Positions 1 through 5,649 of a stretch of DNA of 37,007 nt are shown one piece after another. The first letter of the stretch is position 1. Each line of letters starts with the position of its first letter. The notes below the pieces were generated by a model, which was given only the letters and a program-made list of their open reading frames with translations, searched no databases and was not told the origin of the DNA. The stretch lies in the IMG/VR virus record IMGVR_UViG_3300024182_000016, positions 1 to 37,007 of that record. The stretch is one strand, 5' to 3'. Source of the DNA: a virus. Both the position numbers and the translations under genes were made by a program.

Positions 1-129
1 CCATGGACGCGTTTCCTCTTTCCTATTTTAATATCCAAATTCCATGGCCTATGGGTTCACAATGTTTATTTTTACATAAATTATGCATAGTTAAACTAAC
101 CCATCTTCTGTTTTTTTTAATACCAAATT
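1..129. repeat. Terminal direct repeat, left copy
   Basis: The first 129 bases recur as the last 129 bases of the window with a single difference (T at 107, A at 36985). This is what is expected when a circular or circularly permuted phage genome is assembled as a linear contig with overlapping ends. A P22-like headful packager, as the terminase and portal suggest, would give permuted ends. A true short terminal repeat is less likely, because genes and operon order run across the junction without a break. Confidence 0.9.
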
Positions 130-307
130 TTCTATACAAACCGATTAAAATTTCATCTACTGATAATTGTGCTTTTACATTAAATAATTTAAGAATTGAA
201 ACCGAACCTATTCCTGCTCTATACCTCTCTCCAAGAATTTCTTTTTTTAATTCATGCGGCACGTCGTCAATACAATCAATATTAAAAATATCACTTTCAC
301 TACTCAC
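23..307 (-). CDS. Small winged-helix-like DNA-binding protein (hypothetical)
   Basis: A 94-residue protein starting at GTG (305-307), with GAGGGTG upstream as ribosome site. The GTGA start/stop overlap with the preceding gene implies translational coupling. Residues about 48-94 read like a winged helix: DEILIGLYRKFGI as a recognition-type helix pair, then RRWVSLTMHNLCK and a final wing-like GHGIWILK. This is fold-level resemblance only; no family was recognised. It probably acts on DNA in the cytoplasm as an early regulator. The single mismatch between the two terminal repeats falls in codon 67 of this gene (Arg here, Ser in the other copy). Confidence 0.6.
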   Translation of the reverse strand: MSSESDIFNIDCIDDVPHELKKEILGERYRAGIGSVSILKLFNVKAQLSVDEILIGLYRKFGIKKNRRWVSLTMHNLCKNKHCEPIGHGIWILK

Positions 308-501
308 AAATCACCCTCATTATCAATTTCCATTATATGTTGCTTAATGCATTCTATTGCATACAAAATATGTGATACATGTATTTCATCTATGTTATTA
401 TATTCAATGTCAAACGTGAAACCGTTTCTGCTAAAAGTTATAATTACTTGCGCTGGTTCCTCGATAGCATTTTCTGGAACAATGCTTAAGTGACTCTTCA
501 C
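304..501 (-). CDS. Hypothetical early protein, 65 aa
   Basis: GTG start at 499-501 preceded by AAGGAAG, the usual distance away. Both ends overlap neighbours by GTGA (with the zinc-knuckle gene upstream and the winged-helix-like gene downstream), so it lies in a tightly coupled string. The protein is acidic and mixed alpha/beta (IITFSRNGFTFDIEYNN, then an amphipathic helix HILYAIECIKQHI). No signal peptide, membrane segment or known motif is visible, and no function can be assigned. Confidence 0.7.
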   Translation of the reverse strand: MKSHLSIVPENAIEEPAQVIITFSRNGFTFDIEYNNIDEIHVSHILYAIECIKQHIMEIDNEGDL

Positions 502-635
502 GGTTCTTCCTTATTGTAAATTTCTTTAATTTGCATTCGTAATGTTTCAATCGCCAGCACAATGTTGTTGTGATAGTCAGAATGTTTGTTGATGTCTTCA
601 ACGAGTGCACCGCACGTTTGGCAAATAACGCTCAT
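498..635 (-). CDS. Zinc-knuckle microprotein (C-x2-C...H-x4-H), 45 aa
   Basis: ATG at 633-635 with GGAAGAA upstream; the stop overlaps the GTG of the next gene as GTGA, and its start overlaps the previous stop as ATGA. The N-terminal half carries C5-x2-C8, then H17-x4-H22 (CQTCG...KHSDYH), a C2H2-type metal site often seen in phage microproteins. The C-terminal half is one charged helix. It is a relative of the 31-residue protein at 1343-1438, which has the same Cys/His layout. Binding to nucleic acid or protein is inferred, not shown. Confidence 0.75.
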   Translation of the reverse strand: MSVICQTCGALVEDINKHSDYHNNIVLAIETLRMQIKEIYNKEEP

Positions 636-778
636 TTTTCTTCCAACACATGTTTAAGTATTGTTATATTAAATTTAATCAAAAACTTTGACGTAACCAT
701 AACTGGTTTATTCTCCGTTTCTTCATACTGCTTTTCTGCTAACGCTATTTGTTCTCTGATCCATTCTTCAGTTTTCAT
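632..778 (-). CDS. Hypothetical early microprotein, 48 aa
   Basis: ATG at 776-778 lies 11 bases inside the end of the Cys-triplet gene. The stop overlaps the next start as ATGA. There is no strong Shine-Dalgarno, so re-initiation after the upstream stop is likely. The protein has a Glu/Lys-rich helical start (MKTEEWIREQIALAEKQY) followed by a hydrophobic helix (KFLIKFNITILKHVLEE). No recognised family. Support is the overlap pattern and the lack of any other gene between its neighbours. Confidence 0.65.
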   Translation of the reverse strand: MKTEEWIREQIALAEKQYEETENKPVMVTSKFLIKFNITILKHVLEEK

Positions 779-1358
779 ATTGCTGATTGTTGTTTTTCAA
801 GATAACTGGAATAGGCGGAGTAACAAAATCCTTTTTGATGTTTTGTTTGTCAGAGCAGCGATAGCAGTCAAAGCAGTAAGAGCAGCCAAAGCAGCTAGAG
901 CAGCGATAGCAGTCAGAGCAGCGATAGCAGCCAGAGCAGTCAGAGCAGTCAGAGCAGCCAGAGCAGTCAAAGCAGTAAGAGCAGCGATAGCAGTCAGAGC
1001 AGCGATAGCAGTCAGAGCAGTCAGAGCAGTCAGAGCAGCCAGAGCAGTCAGAGCAGCGATAGCAGCCAAAGCAGCCAGAGCAGTCAGAACAGTCAGAGCA
1101 GCCAGAGCAGTCAAAGCAGTAAGAGCAGCCAGAGCAGCGATAGCAGCCAGAGCAGTAAGAGCAGTCAGAACAGTCAGAGCAGCGATAGCAGTCAGAGCAG
1201 TCAGAGCAGTAAGAGCAGTTAATACAATTTTTACAATTCTTTAAACTATCGATTGCCGCAATAGTTTTTTCTTCTGAACCAAAATATAAAATTGAGCATT
1301 TGTTATTATTAGAATCAATAAACCATTTAACGCCATTACTGTCTATTTCAATTTGCAT
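768..1358 (-). CDS. Cys-triplet repeat protein: 43 consecutive x-x-Cys units
   Basis: A 196-residue protein. Residues 1-40 are an ordinary N-terminal segment (MQIEIDSNGVKWFIDSNNN...). Residues 40-168 are 43 uninterrupted x-x-C triplets, so Cys sits at 42, 45, ... 168. The two residues between Cys come from a tiny set (SD, YR, SG, SY, FD, FG, with KN/IN at the start). A polar 28-residue tail follows. The start is set by GGAAAAAGC before ATG 1356-1358. There is no signal peptide, so it should be cytosolic and reduced. A regular solenoid with a Cys ladder, or a metal-loaded protein, is possible; no function is assigned. It is cotranscribed with CsrA and zinc microproteins. The start and stop overlaps with neighbours mark this frame as the coding one, although two other frames also stay open through the repeat. 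Confidence 0.8.
   Translation of the reverse strand: MQIEIDSNGVKWFIDSNNNKCSILYFGSEEKTIAAIDSLKNCKNCINCSYCSDCSDCYRCSDCSDCSYCSGCYRCSGCSYCFDCSGCSDCSDCSGCFGCYRCSDCSGCSDCSDCSDCYRCSDCYRCSYCFDCSGCSDCSDCSGCYRCSDCYRCSSCFGCSYCFDCYRCSDKQNIKKDFVTPPIPVILKNNNQQYEN
855..1241. repeat. 9-bp tandem repeat array (43 units) inside the Cys-triplet gene
   Basis: On the + strand the array is built of 9-mers of the form gca+gtcaga, gcgata, gtaaga, gccaga or gtcaaa. Each encodes one Cys triplet on the minus strand. Units differ at only two or three positions, and longer blocks (for example the run SYC-FDC-SGC-SDC-SDC-SGC) occur twice. This indicates growth by slippage or unequal exchange. Because the unit is 9 bases, gain or loss of units keeps the frame open. 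Copy number in an assembly may be collapsed. Confidence 0.9.
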
Positions 1359-1438
1359 GCTTTTTCCAAGTCGTGAAATTCACGATGTTTTTTAATGTCA
1401 TCACCAATACATCCATATTTTATGCAACTAAATTCCAT
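1343..1438 (-). CDS. Zinc-knuckle microprotein, 31 aa
   Basis: ATG at 1436-1438 lies 10 bases inside the end of the upstream gene and is preceded by a strong AAGGAGAACGCTC ribosome site. The stop (1343-1345) overlaps the first codons of the Cys-triplet gene. The protein has C5 and C10, then H18-x3-H22 (KKHREFH), matching the layout of the 45-residue protein at 498-635 with one wider Cys spacing. The pair look like diverged copies of a small metal-binding fold. Role unknown. Confidence 0.65.
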   Translation of the reverse strand: MEFSCIKYGCIGDDIKKHREFHDLEKACKLK

Positions 1439-1796
1439 GAGCGTTCTCCTTCCCTTCATATGAAAATATAACAATATTTTTGTCGATCATACAATCAAAA
1501 TCCCGTCGCGCATTCATAGGGATACCTATTTTTTGTGTCAAACGGCGCACTTCAACATGCGCGTTCTTATGACTTTTCAGTTTTGGTATTGTTATTTTTC
1601 GTGCATTATCTTCTGGTGTGTTAGTAAATCTAAGAGCCACTTTTTTTTCTTCTGTATTAAATAAGATGACAACATATTTGTTATCACATATTTTCATTGA
1701 TTTAACAAAATTTTCATGAAAATACAAAACTGTACGACTGATCCGTAAAGGTGTTTTTTGTTTCTGCAATGGTCGTTCAAGTATTTCCCAGGTCAT
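1428..1796 (-). CDS. Hypothetical protein, 122 aa, immediately after csrA
   Basis: ATG at 1794-1796, five bases after the csrA stop; the ribosome site (AGAGAG) is part of the last csrA codons, so the two genes are probably coupled. The protein is basic and beta-rich (YVVILFNTEEKKVALRF), with no signal peptide or membrane segment. I do not recognise the family. Its position directly after csrA makes a shared regulatory role possible but unproven. Confidence 0.7.
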   Translation of the reverse strand: MTWEILERPLQKQKTPLRISRTVLYFHENFVKSMKICDNKYVVILFNTEEKKVALRFTNTPEDNARKITIPKLKSHKNAHVEVRRLTQKIGIPMNARRDFDCMIDKNIVIFSYEGKENAHGI

Positions 1797-1801
1797 ATTT
1801 G

Positions 1802-2008
1802 TTACTCTCTAAAAACACCATAAGGGATGTAATTTCCTTTTTCCTTTTCGGACTTTATTTTTAAGTAAATCTCTTCCCGATGAATACTAATATCTTTTGG
1901 CGCATTAATTCCGATTCGCACTTGATGTCCTTTGATGCCAAGGACAGTAACAGTTATATCGTCTTTGATGATTAGTGTTTCACCGATGCGACGTGTAAGT
2001 ATCAACAT
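1802..2008 (-). CDS. csrA: CsrA/RsmA-family RNA-binding translational regulator
   Basis: 68 residues, close to the usual 60-70. The protein begins [14 protein letters not shown] and contains [19 protein letters not shown] and SIHREEIY, so the RNA-contacting residues known from the family are present (L4, R6, R7 in the first strand; H43-R44-E45 in the last). CsrA dimers bind GGA in hairpin loops of mRNA leaders and block or stabilise translation. The start is set by GGGGAGAAATTTAC before ATG 2006-2008, and the gene overlaps the upstream stop by 7 bases. A phage copy could compete with or redirect the host Csr system, or act on phage mRNAs. The repeated GGA at gene junctions 34.0-36.9 kb is a candidate target set. 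It resembles gammaproteobacterial CsrA more than the shorter Gram-positive forms. Confidence 0.97.
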   Translation of the reverse strand: MLILTRRIGETLIIKDDITVTVLGIKGHQVRIGINAPKDISIHREEIYLKIKSEKEKGNYIPYGVFRE

Positions 2009-2379
2009 GTAAATTTCTCCCCTGATTCGAGTTTAGTAGTTATTTCATTAACAACTTTTTCATGTATGTCATTTGCTTTTAAATCCGAGTCATGTTCGCA
2101 TTCATTAAGCTCACAATCAGAATCAAAGCTTATTTGTTTTGTTACATCTGCTTCCCAATATGGTTTTTCATAAATAGCTTTAAATGCCATTGTTTCAAAA
2201 TAACTATCGCATCCTATTTGCTCAGCAGTTTCTTGTCCACGGGGATACCATTTACCTATCGTAGAAACTACTATTTTCTTTTTCCCATATTCCAATAAAG
2301 TATTTCTTTTAAAACGACATTGGTTCGCAACACATAAATGTGCCGCCCATCCTCTTTCTGTTCGTTTAACTTTTTTCAT
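2002..2379 (-). CDS. Conserved phage hypothetical protein, 125 aa
   Basis: I prefer the Met at 2377-2379 ([14 protein letters not shown]) to the ATG-ATG ten codons earlier, which lies inside the preceding gene and has no ribosome site. The core (ERGWAAH...[37 protein letters not shown]) is the pattern of a hypothetical phage family I have seen near recombination genes; its biochemical role is not known to me. The tail is acidic. It overlaps csrA by 7 bases. Confidence 0.75.
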   Translation of the reverse strand: MKKVKRTERGWAAHLCVANQCRFKRNTLLEYGKKKIVVSTIGKWYPRGQETAEQIGCDSYFETMAFKAIYEKPYWEADVTKQISFDSDCELNECEHDSDLKANDIHEKVVNEITTKLESGEKFTC

Positions 2380-2389
2380 TTTGTTATGC

Positions 2390-2866
2390 TCAGAAAGGGA
2401 TGTCATCATCGAATGGTAATTTAGTAGTATTTTTTTCTATTTTTCCATCCGATTTTTGATAATCTTTAACTGTATTTCTATCACTATATCGTTCACTAGA
2501 ATTTGGTTTTTGTTGTCCTTTTTGAATAACAAGTTCCACACTACCACATTTCCCTATACAGCTTTTCGGATCAAATTGACCACTATTATATTCATTTTCA
2601 AATCCAATGGATTCACAAAAATGTTTAATTTTATAAATACTCATTGGAGAAGAAACGAGATAATCATAAATAGAATGTTCTCTACCTTTTGAATCCCATA
2701 CTTTTAACTGTAGTTTAATCATTTTATTACCACTTGCTTTTGATTTAAGTGGATTTCCTTCAGAATCTTTGTTCTCAACATCAACCACTTCAAATGGGTA
2801 AGTGCCTGGATTAAGCAGTGCCATTTCTTGAATTTCTTGTTCTGTCATTGCTGTAAAACTAAACAT
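2390..2866 (-). CDS. Single-stranded DNA-binding-like protein (DUF669-type)
   Basis: 158 residues. It has a beta-rich N-terminal domain (GTYPFEVVDVENKDS..., KMIKLQLKVWDSKGREHSIYDYLV), a flexible charged linker and an acidic tip ending DDDIPF. This is the hallmark of phage SSB proteins, whose tail recruits partners. The gene follows the Sak4-type ATPase with a one-base stop/start overlap (TAATG), an arrangement typical of phage recombination and repair modules. It would coat ssDNA during replication and annealing. The exact family assignment is inferred. Confidence 0.75.
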   Translation of the reverse strand: MFSFTAMTEQEIQEMALLNPGTYPFEVVDVENKDSEGNPLKSKASGNKMIKLQLKVWDSKGREHSIYDYLVSSPMSIYKIKHFCESIGFENEYNSGQFDPKSCIGKCGSVELVIQKGQQKPNSSERYSDRNTVKDYQKSDGKIEKNTTKLPFDDDIPF

Positions 2867-3714
2867 TATTGATCTCCTTTGATTTTATATTGAAGGGCAT
2901 CGATACATTTTTGGATTGAATCTGCATTCATTTCTTCAAATGTTTCGGCATTCGTTTTATCGAGCCATTTATTGATTGTTTCTTCTGGCACTTTTAATAA
3001 TTCAATTAATCGTTTGAGTTCTTTAACTTGTTCAGCAGATGCTAGTTTTTCTGTTACTGCATCACGCTCTAGAACGGAACGACCATATTTTTCAGCAATT
3101 GCATCATAATTAAATGGAAATTGGTCTCCATCTGGAAAAGATTCTATACGTGATTTTTTAACAATACCTACGCGTTCCTTGCCGCGTTTTTGAATCTCAA
3201 AAACCAAATCGAATAAATAATCAAGCTTTTTATAGCAATCAAACGTTTGACCTATTATCTTCATGCCATCGCCATACTCATTTTTAGCATGTGATGTAAT
3301 AATTACATTCATATCTAAACGTGTTAAAAGTTTTAATAAATGACGCATCTTTTTATTAGCTTCGCTATAATGACGACCAAATTCATTACCGACTTTTAAT
3401 TCTGCTTTGTCCAATAAATCATTATAAAGAGTGGTCAATGGATCAACTACTAATGTTTTATATTCATGTTTTTCAGTGAGCAGTGATTTTATTTCTTGTA
3501 TAAGTTCATCAAAATCAGATGTTTGAAAAATAACACCACCACATGTTTCTAGTTGTTTAACATATTGGTCATTTGTAGCACCTTTTTCCGTATCAATAAG
3601 ATAAGGTTTCGGAAAACTAATGCTCGCAGTTGTTTTGCCAACACCTGCCGCGCCATAAAAGAACGCTTTTAATCTTTTTTCTACTGTACTTGGTTTTACT
3701 CCACGTAATGCCAT
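2866..3714 (-). CDS. Sak4-type RecA-fold ATPase (phage recombinase / annealing protein)
   Basis: 282 residues. Walker A is G21AAGVGKTT29. A Walker B-like strand YKTLVVD91 is followed by P-L-T-T-L, and a later strand ends in ITSH (residues 139-142), the sensor position seen in AAA_24 proteins. The N-terminal segment VEKRLKAFFYGAAG is typical. Sak4 proteins use ATP to promote ssDNA annealing with a partner SSB, encoded next door. It acts on DNA in the cytoplasm in phage recombination. The start is set by ACAGGAGATTAATC before ATG 3712-3714. The C-terminal 70 residues form a small helical domain (LASAEQVKELKRLIELLKV...), often seen in this family. Confidence 0.88.
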   Translation of the reverse strand: MALRGVKPSTVEKRLKAFFYGAAGVGKTTASISFPKPYLIDTEKGATNDQYVKQLETCGGVIFQTSDFDELIQEIKSLLTEKHEYKTLVVDPLTTLYNDLLDKAELKVGNEFGRHYSEANKKMRHLLKLLTRLDMNVIITSHAKNEYGDGMKIIGQTFDCYKKLDYLFDLVFEIQKRGKERVGIVKKSRIESFPDGDQFPFNYDAIAEKYGRSVLERDAVTEKLASAEQVKELKRLIELLKVPEETINKWLDKTNAETFEEMNADSIQKCIDALQYKIKGDQ

Positions 3715-3716
3715 GA

Positions 3717-3875
3717 TTAATCTCCTGTGTTAATATTTCGTTGATTTCTATTAAATTCATTTCCACTTCTGGAAAAATAGTACTCTCCATTAACGGTGAA
3801 ATCAGTCGCACAATGCCATCTCTCCTCTAATAATTGTTGTTGATACGCCCACCCTTGCATGTCGTTATCGTCCAT
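3717..3875 (-). CDS. Hypothetical microprotein, 52 aa
   Basis: ATG at 3873-3875 with GGGGAA upstream, the site overlapping the stop of the preceding gene. The last codons contain the ACAGGAG site that serves the Sak4-type gene two bases downstream. The protein is polar, Asn/Gln/Trp-rich (MDDNDMQGWAYQQQLLEERWHC), without membrane segment or known motif. An overlapping frame through this stretch has no better start, so this frame is preferred. Confidence 0.65.
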   Translation of the reverse strand: MDDNDMQGWAYQQQLLEERWHCATDFTVNGEYYFSRSGNEFNRNQRNINTGD

Positions 3876-3880
3876 TATTA

Positions 3881-4060
3881 TCATTCCCCACTGTTAATAT
3901 AATTAAACATTTTTGCAAATAACTCATCACAAATTTTCTTTTGTGGTATAAGTTCTTCATCTGAATAAACGTGGCTCATTTTCATCGCTCCGTATTTGTA
4001 ATTTTCTATTACCAAATCGGAAAGCAGTATTTTTGCTTCTGCTTTAGTTAAATTTTCCAT
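3881..4060 (-). CDS. Hypothetical early protein, 59 aa
   Basis: The frame extends upstream, but the ATG at 4058-4060 is chosen because GGAGAGTGAA lies just before it and the upstream portion is covered by another small gene. Charged helical protein (MENLTKAEAKILLSDLVIENYKYG...). No recognised motif. Confidence 0.65.
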   Translation of the reverse strand: MENLTKAEAKILLSDLVIENYKYGAMKMSHVYSDEELIPQKKICDELFAKMFNYINSGE

Positions 4061-4061
4061 T

Positions 4062-4157
4062 TCACTCTCCAGTTGACGGCGGATTTTTAATAAAATAAGT
4101 AAATAAGCCAGTAACAATTAAAATCCAGAACAAAATCCAGCAGATTAAAAATGTCAT
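4062..4157 (-). CDS. Single-span membrane microprotein, 31 aa
   Basis: ATG at 4155-4157 preceded by AGGATAAACAAT. The protein is almost entirely one hydrophobic helix, FLICWILFWILIVTGLFTYF, with a short KNPPSTGE tail. Its stop codon lies within the ribosome site of the next gene (GGAGAGTGA), so the two are packed together. Likely an inner-membrane peptide expressed early. Possible roles such as superinfection exclusion or membrane anchoring cannot be told from the sequence. Confidence 0.6.
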   Translation of the reverse strand: MTFLICWILFWILIVTGLFTYFIKNPPSTGE

Positions 4158-4238
4158 ATTGTTTATCCTGTTTTTACCAAGACCTTGACTCCGACATTTC
4201 CCATGTAATTCTTAACAATGCTGAGTTTTCCATACTTA

Positions 4239-4388
4239 TTACTCAATAACCTTCTTTTCCTCAATAATTATTTCCGCCTGAAAATAATCGGTTTCTTTTT
4301 TGAATCTCTGAGCATCTTCTTTTTTCATAAAGACAAGTTCTACTCTTCTTTCATAAGCAGTTTGCAGTGAACAAACGTAAATCTTCAT
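4239..4388 (-). CDS. Hypothetical microprotein, 49 aa
   Basis: ATG at 4386-4388 follows GAGGAGCAATGAG, a strong ribosome site. The protein starts MKIYVCSLQTAYERR and ends in an acidic/basic helix (EAEIIIEEKKVIE-like region). It is probably a small alpha/beta fold of the type common in phage early operons. No family recognised. The 80 bases between its stop and the next gene hold only a 19-codon frame, which I did not call. Confidence 0.6.
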   Translation of the reverse strand: MKIYVCSLQTAYERRVELVFMKKEDAQRFKKETDYFQAEIIIEEKKVIE

Positions 4389-4389
4389 C

Positions 4390-4473
4390 TCATTGCTCCT
4401 CTTTTGCTTCTTGGTACCCTTCCTCTTTACCTTCTTGGAATTTGTTTTCTAAGCATTTTTTGCAGGGATCAAT
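4390..4473 (-). other. Possible 27-residue ORF with rare ATT start, or frameshift remnant
   Basis: Between the two flanking genes an open frame ends at TGA 4390-4392 and contains a clear C-x2-C motif and Glu-rich helix (DPCKKCLENKF...EEGYQEAKEEQ). It looks like coding sequence but has no ATG, GTG or TTG; only ATT (4471-4473) is available, directly at the stop of the upstream gene. It may be read by -1 slippage from that gene, may be a decayed fragment, or a base may be missing in the assembly. Confidence 0.35.
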
Positions 4474-4667
4474 TAGTCACAATTGACTTTCAATTTCTTC
4501 AAACACTTTTTCTCTATAGCTTTTTCATACCTTTCTATTTCTTTTTTTCTTGCATGATAAATATCCATATCTAATTGCATATGTAATTGTTGTGTGGCTA
4601 TGAAATTATTGCGTCGTTCTTCTTGTGCCATCATTAATTCGTATAAACTTTTAAATGCTTGTGTCAT
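4473..4667 (-). CDS. Hypothetical coiled-coil protein, 64 aa
   Basis: The ATG at 4665-4667 is chosen over one 20 codons upstream because AAGGAGAATTATC precedes it. The protein is one long charged helix (MTQAFKSLYELMMAQEERR..., ARKKEIERYEKAIEKK). No known motif. Confidence 0.65.
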   Translation of the reverse strand: MTQAFKSLYELMMAQEERRNNFIATQQLHMQLDMDIYHARKKEIERYEKAIEKKCLKKLKVNCD

Positions 4668-4683
4668 GATAATTCTCCTTTTA

Positions 4684-4986
4684 TTAAATTTCGCCTTGTT
4701 TGCGGACACCGTATTCTTTTTCAGCATTAAAAGATGGGTGAGAATACCGACATCCAGAGTCGTTACAAAGTGTTTTATGGCTATCTAAACGTTCTTCTAA
4801 AAATTCTTCTATTTGATTTTCATCGATGAACTCAAAGCGATTATTTTCAACCATACAAATTAGAAACCTAATAAGCATATCTTTATTAGCTATTAAGCTT
4901 TTATATTCTCGTATGCCGTCTTCAATCAAAGTAGAGCCCATAACGAGGGGCGACATTTCCGTATATACGTTAGCGATGGTTTGCAT
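4684..4986 (-). CDS. Hypothetical protein, 100 aa; first gene of the leftward operon
   Basis: The ATG at 4984-4986 is chosen because TAGGAGATTTAAC precedes it. The promoter at 5031-5059 would start RNA about 40 bases upstream, making this the promoter-proximal gene. The protein is acidic and helical, with a Cys/His cluster near the end (C...SGCRYSH) that could bind metal. First-gene position suggests strong immediate-early expression. Family not recognised. Confidence 0.7.
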   Translation of the reverse strand: MQTIANVYTEMSPLVMGSTLIEDGIREYKSLIANKDMLIRFLICMVENNRFEFIDENQIEEFLEERLDSHKTLCNDSGCRYSHPSFNAEKEYGVRKQGEI

Positions 4987-5030
4987 GTTAAATCTCCTAT
5001 TTAAAAAGTTAATCATTAACGATGATGTGT

Positions 5031-5059
5031 ATCATATAACAGGATTTTAGACATGTCAA
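5031..5059 (-). promoter_or_regulatory. Leftward promoter of the early operon
   Basis: Reading the minus strand: TTGACA (5059-5054), 17 bases, TATGAT (5036-5031). This is a near-consensus sigma70 promoter placed about 45 bases before the first ATG of the leftward gene string. Confidence 0.75.
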
Positions 5060-5082
5060 TATATTATCTACTATTTTAAAAT

Positions 5083-5343
5083 TTATTTTGATAGCTTAGA
5101 AATAAAGCGAGCAGAAGAGATATTAAGTGCTTTAGCAATAATAAATAATCTATCAAGAGGGACGCGATAACGCCCCACTTCATAACATGAAATAATGCGT
5201 TGTCCATCATCGTATTTTTTAATACATTGTTTTTTTTTCTCAGTATATTTTTTCACTTTATTCCATCCGCATAAAGCTGCTAATTCAGATTGGGAAAGTC
5301 CTTTTTTCAACCGTTCTTTTTTTATTAATTCGCCTATACGCAT
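5083..5343 (-). CDS. Cro/CI-like XRE-family HTH regulator with a lengthened HTH
   Basis: 86 residues. The HTH starts IGELIKKERLKKGLSQSELAALCG (residues 3-26) and ends ISCYEVGRYRVPLDRLFIIAKAL (residues 51-73), the normal frame of the lambda-repressor-like fold. Between the second helix and the recognition helix lies a Lys-rich stretch (about residues 29-47) that most family members lack. It sits between divergent promoters and is probably the switch regulator of this phage; there is no dimerisation/cleavage domain. Inverted repeats with AGTAT/ATACT arms at 5371-5385 and 10911-10937 are candidate operators. Start codon at 5341-5343 with AAAGGCGAATT upstream. Confidence 0.85.
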   Translation of the reverse strand: MRIGELIKKERLKKGLSQSELAALCGWNKVKKYTEKKKQCIKKYDDGQRIISCYEVGRYRVPLDRLFIIAKALNISSARFISKLSK

Positions 5344-5365
5344 AATTCGCCTTTAATAAATTTTG

Positions 5366-5394
5366 TTGACAGTATGAAATATACTTATTATTAT
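5366..5394 (+). promoter_or_regulatory. Rightward promoter with operator-like inverted repeat
   Basis: TTGACA (5366-5371), 17-base spacer, TATTAT (5389-5394). The spacer contains AGTAT-gaaat-ATACT (5371-5385), an inverted repeat suited to a dimeric HTH repressor. It faces the first rightward gene at 5458. Confidence 0.7.
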
Positions 5395-5418
5395 ACGATT
5401 GTATTTTTAAAAAAACAA
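5390..5418 (-). promoter_or_regulatory. Leftward promoter for the HTH regulator gene, overlapping the rightward one
   Basis: On the minus strand: TTGTTT (5418-5413), 17 bases, TATAAT (5395-5390). Its -10 box overlaps the -10 of the opposing promoter almost completely, so RNA polymerase cannot occupy both at once. It would drive the regulator gene that starts at 5343. Confidence 0.6.
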
Positions 5419-5457
5419 TTTATATATAGATAAAATATTCTAAAATGAGGCTCGAAA

Positions 5458-5649
5458 ATGAATCCAGAAACATTAGCAGCAGGCATTAAAGAAGTTGTGA
5501 GTCAATATGTTAAAACTGCAATTGATATTGGCGACATAAAAACTTATAAATTATATAAATTTTCAATTAAGTTTGTTTATCGCGATGATGAAGATGTTTT
5601 ATTGACAGAGCCGGAATTTATATTGTGTTTGGAGAATCCGCAATGCTAA
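5458..5649 (+). CDS. Hypothetical protein, 63 aa; first rightward gene
   Basis: ATG 5458 preceded by TGAGGCTCGAAA. Begins MNPETLAAGIKEVVSQYVKTAIDIG and ends in a beta segment (FSIKFVYRDDEDVLLTEPEF). No signal, membrane segment or known motif. Immediately downstream of the rightward promoter, so likely among the first rightward products. Confidence 0.7.
   Translation: MNPETLAAGIKEVVSQYVKTAIDIGDIKTYKLYKFSIKFVYRDDEDVLLTEPEFILCLENPQC

Noticed and set aside
797-1114. Minus-strand Thr-Ala-Leu repeat frame
   Set aside because: A second open frame produced by the same 9-bp unit, starting inside the array, with no ribosome site.
855-1241. CRISPR-like array
   Set aside because: Units are 9 bases long and contiguous; there are no spacers, and the array lies inside a coding frame.
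570-1244. Long + strand frame of Ala/Val/Arg repeats
   Set aside because: It is the reverse reading of the 9-bp array. The minus Cys frame has a ribosome site and overlaps with neighbours on both sides; this frame has neither.
3617-3811. 64-codon minus frame overlapping the Sak4-type start
   Set aside because: Out of frame with the 52-residue gene that has the better start and carries the Sak4 ribosome site in its last codons.
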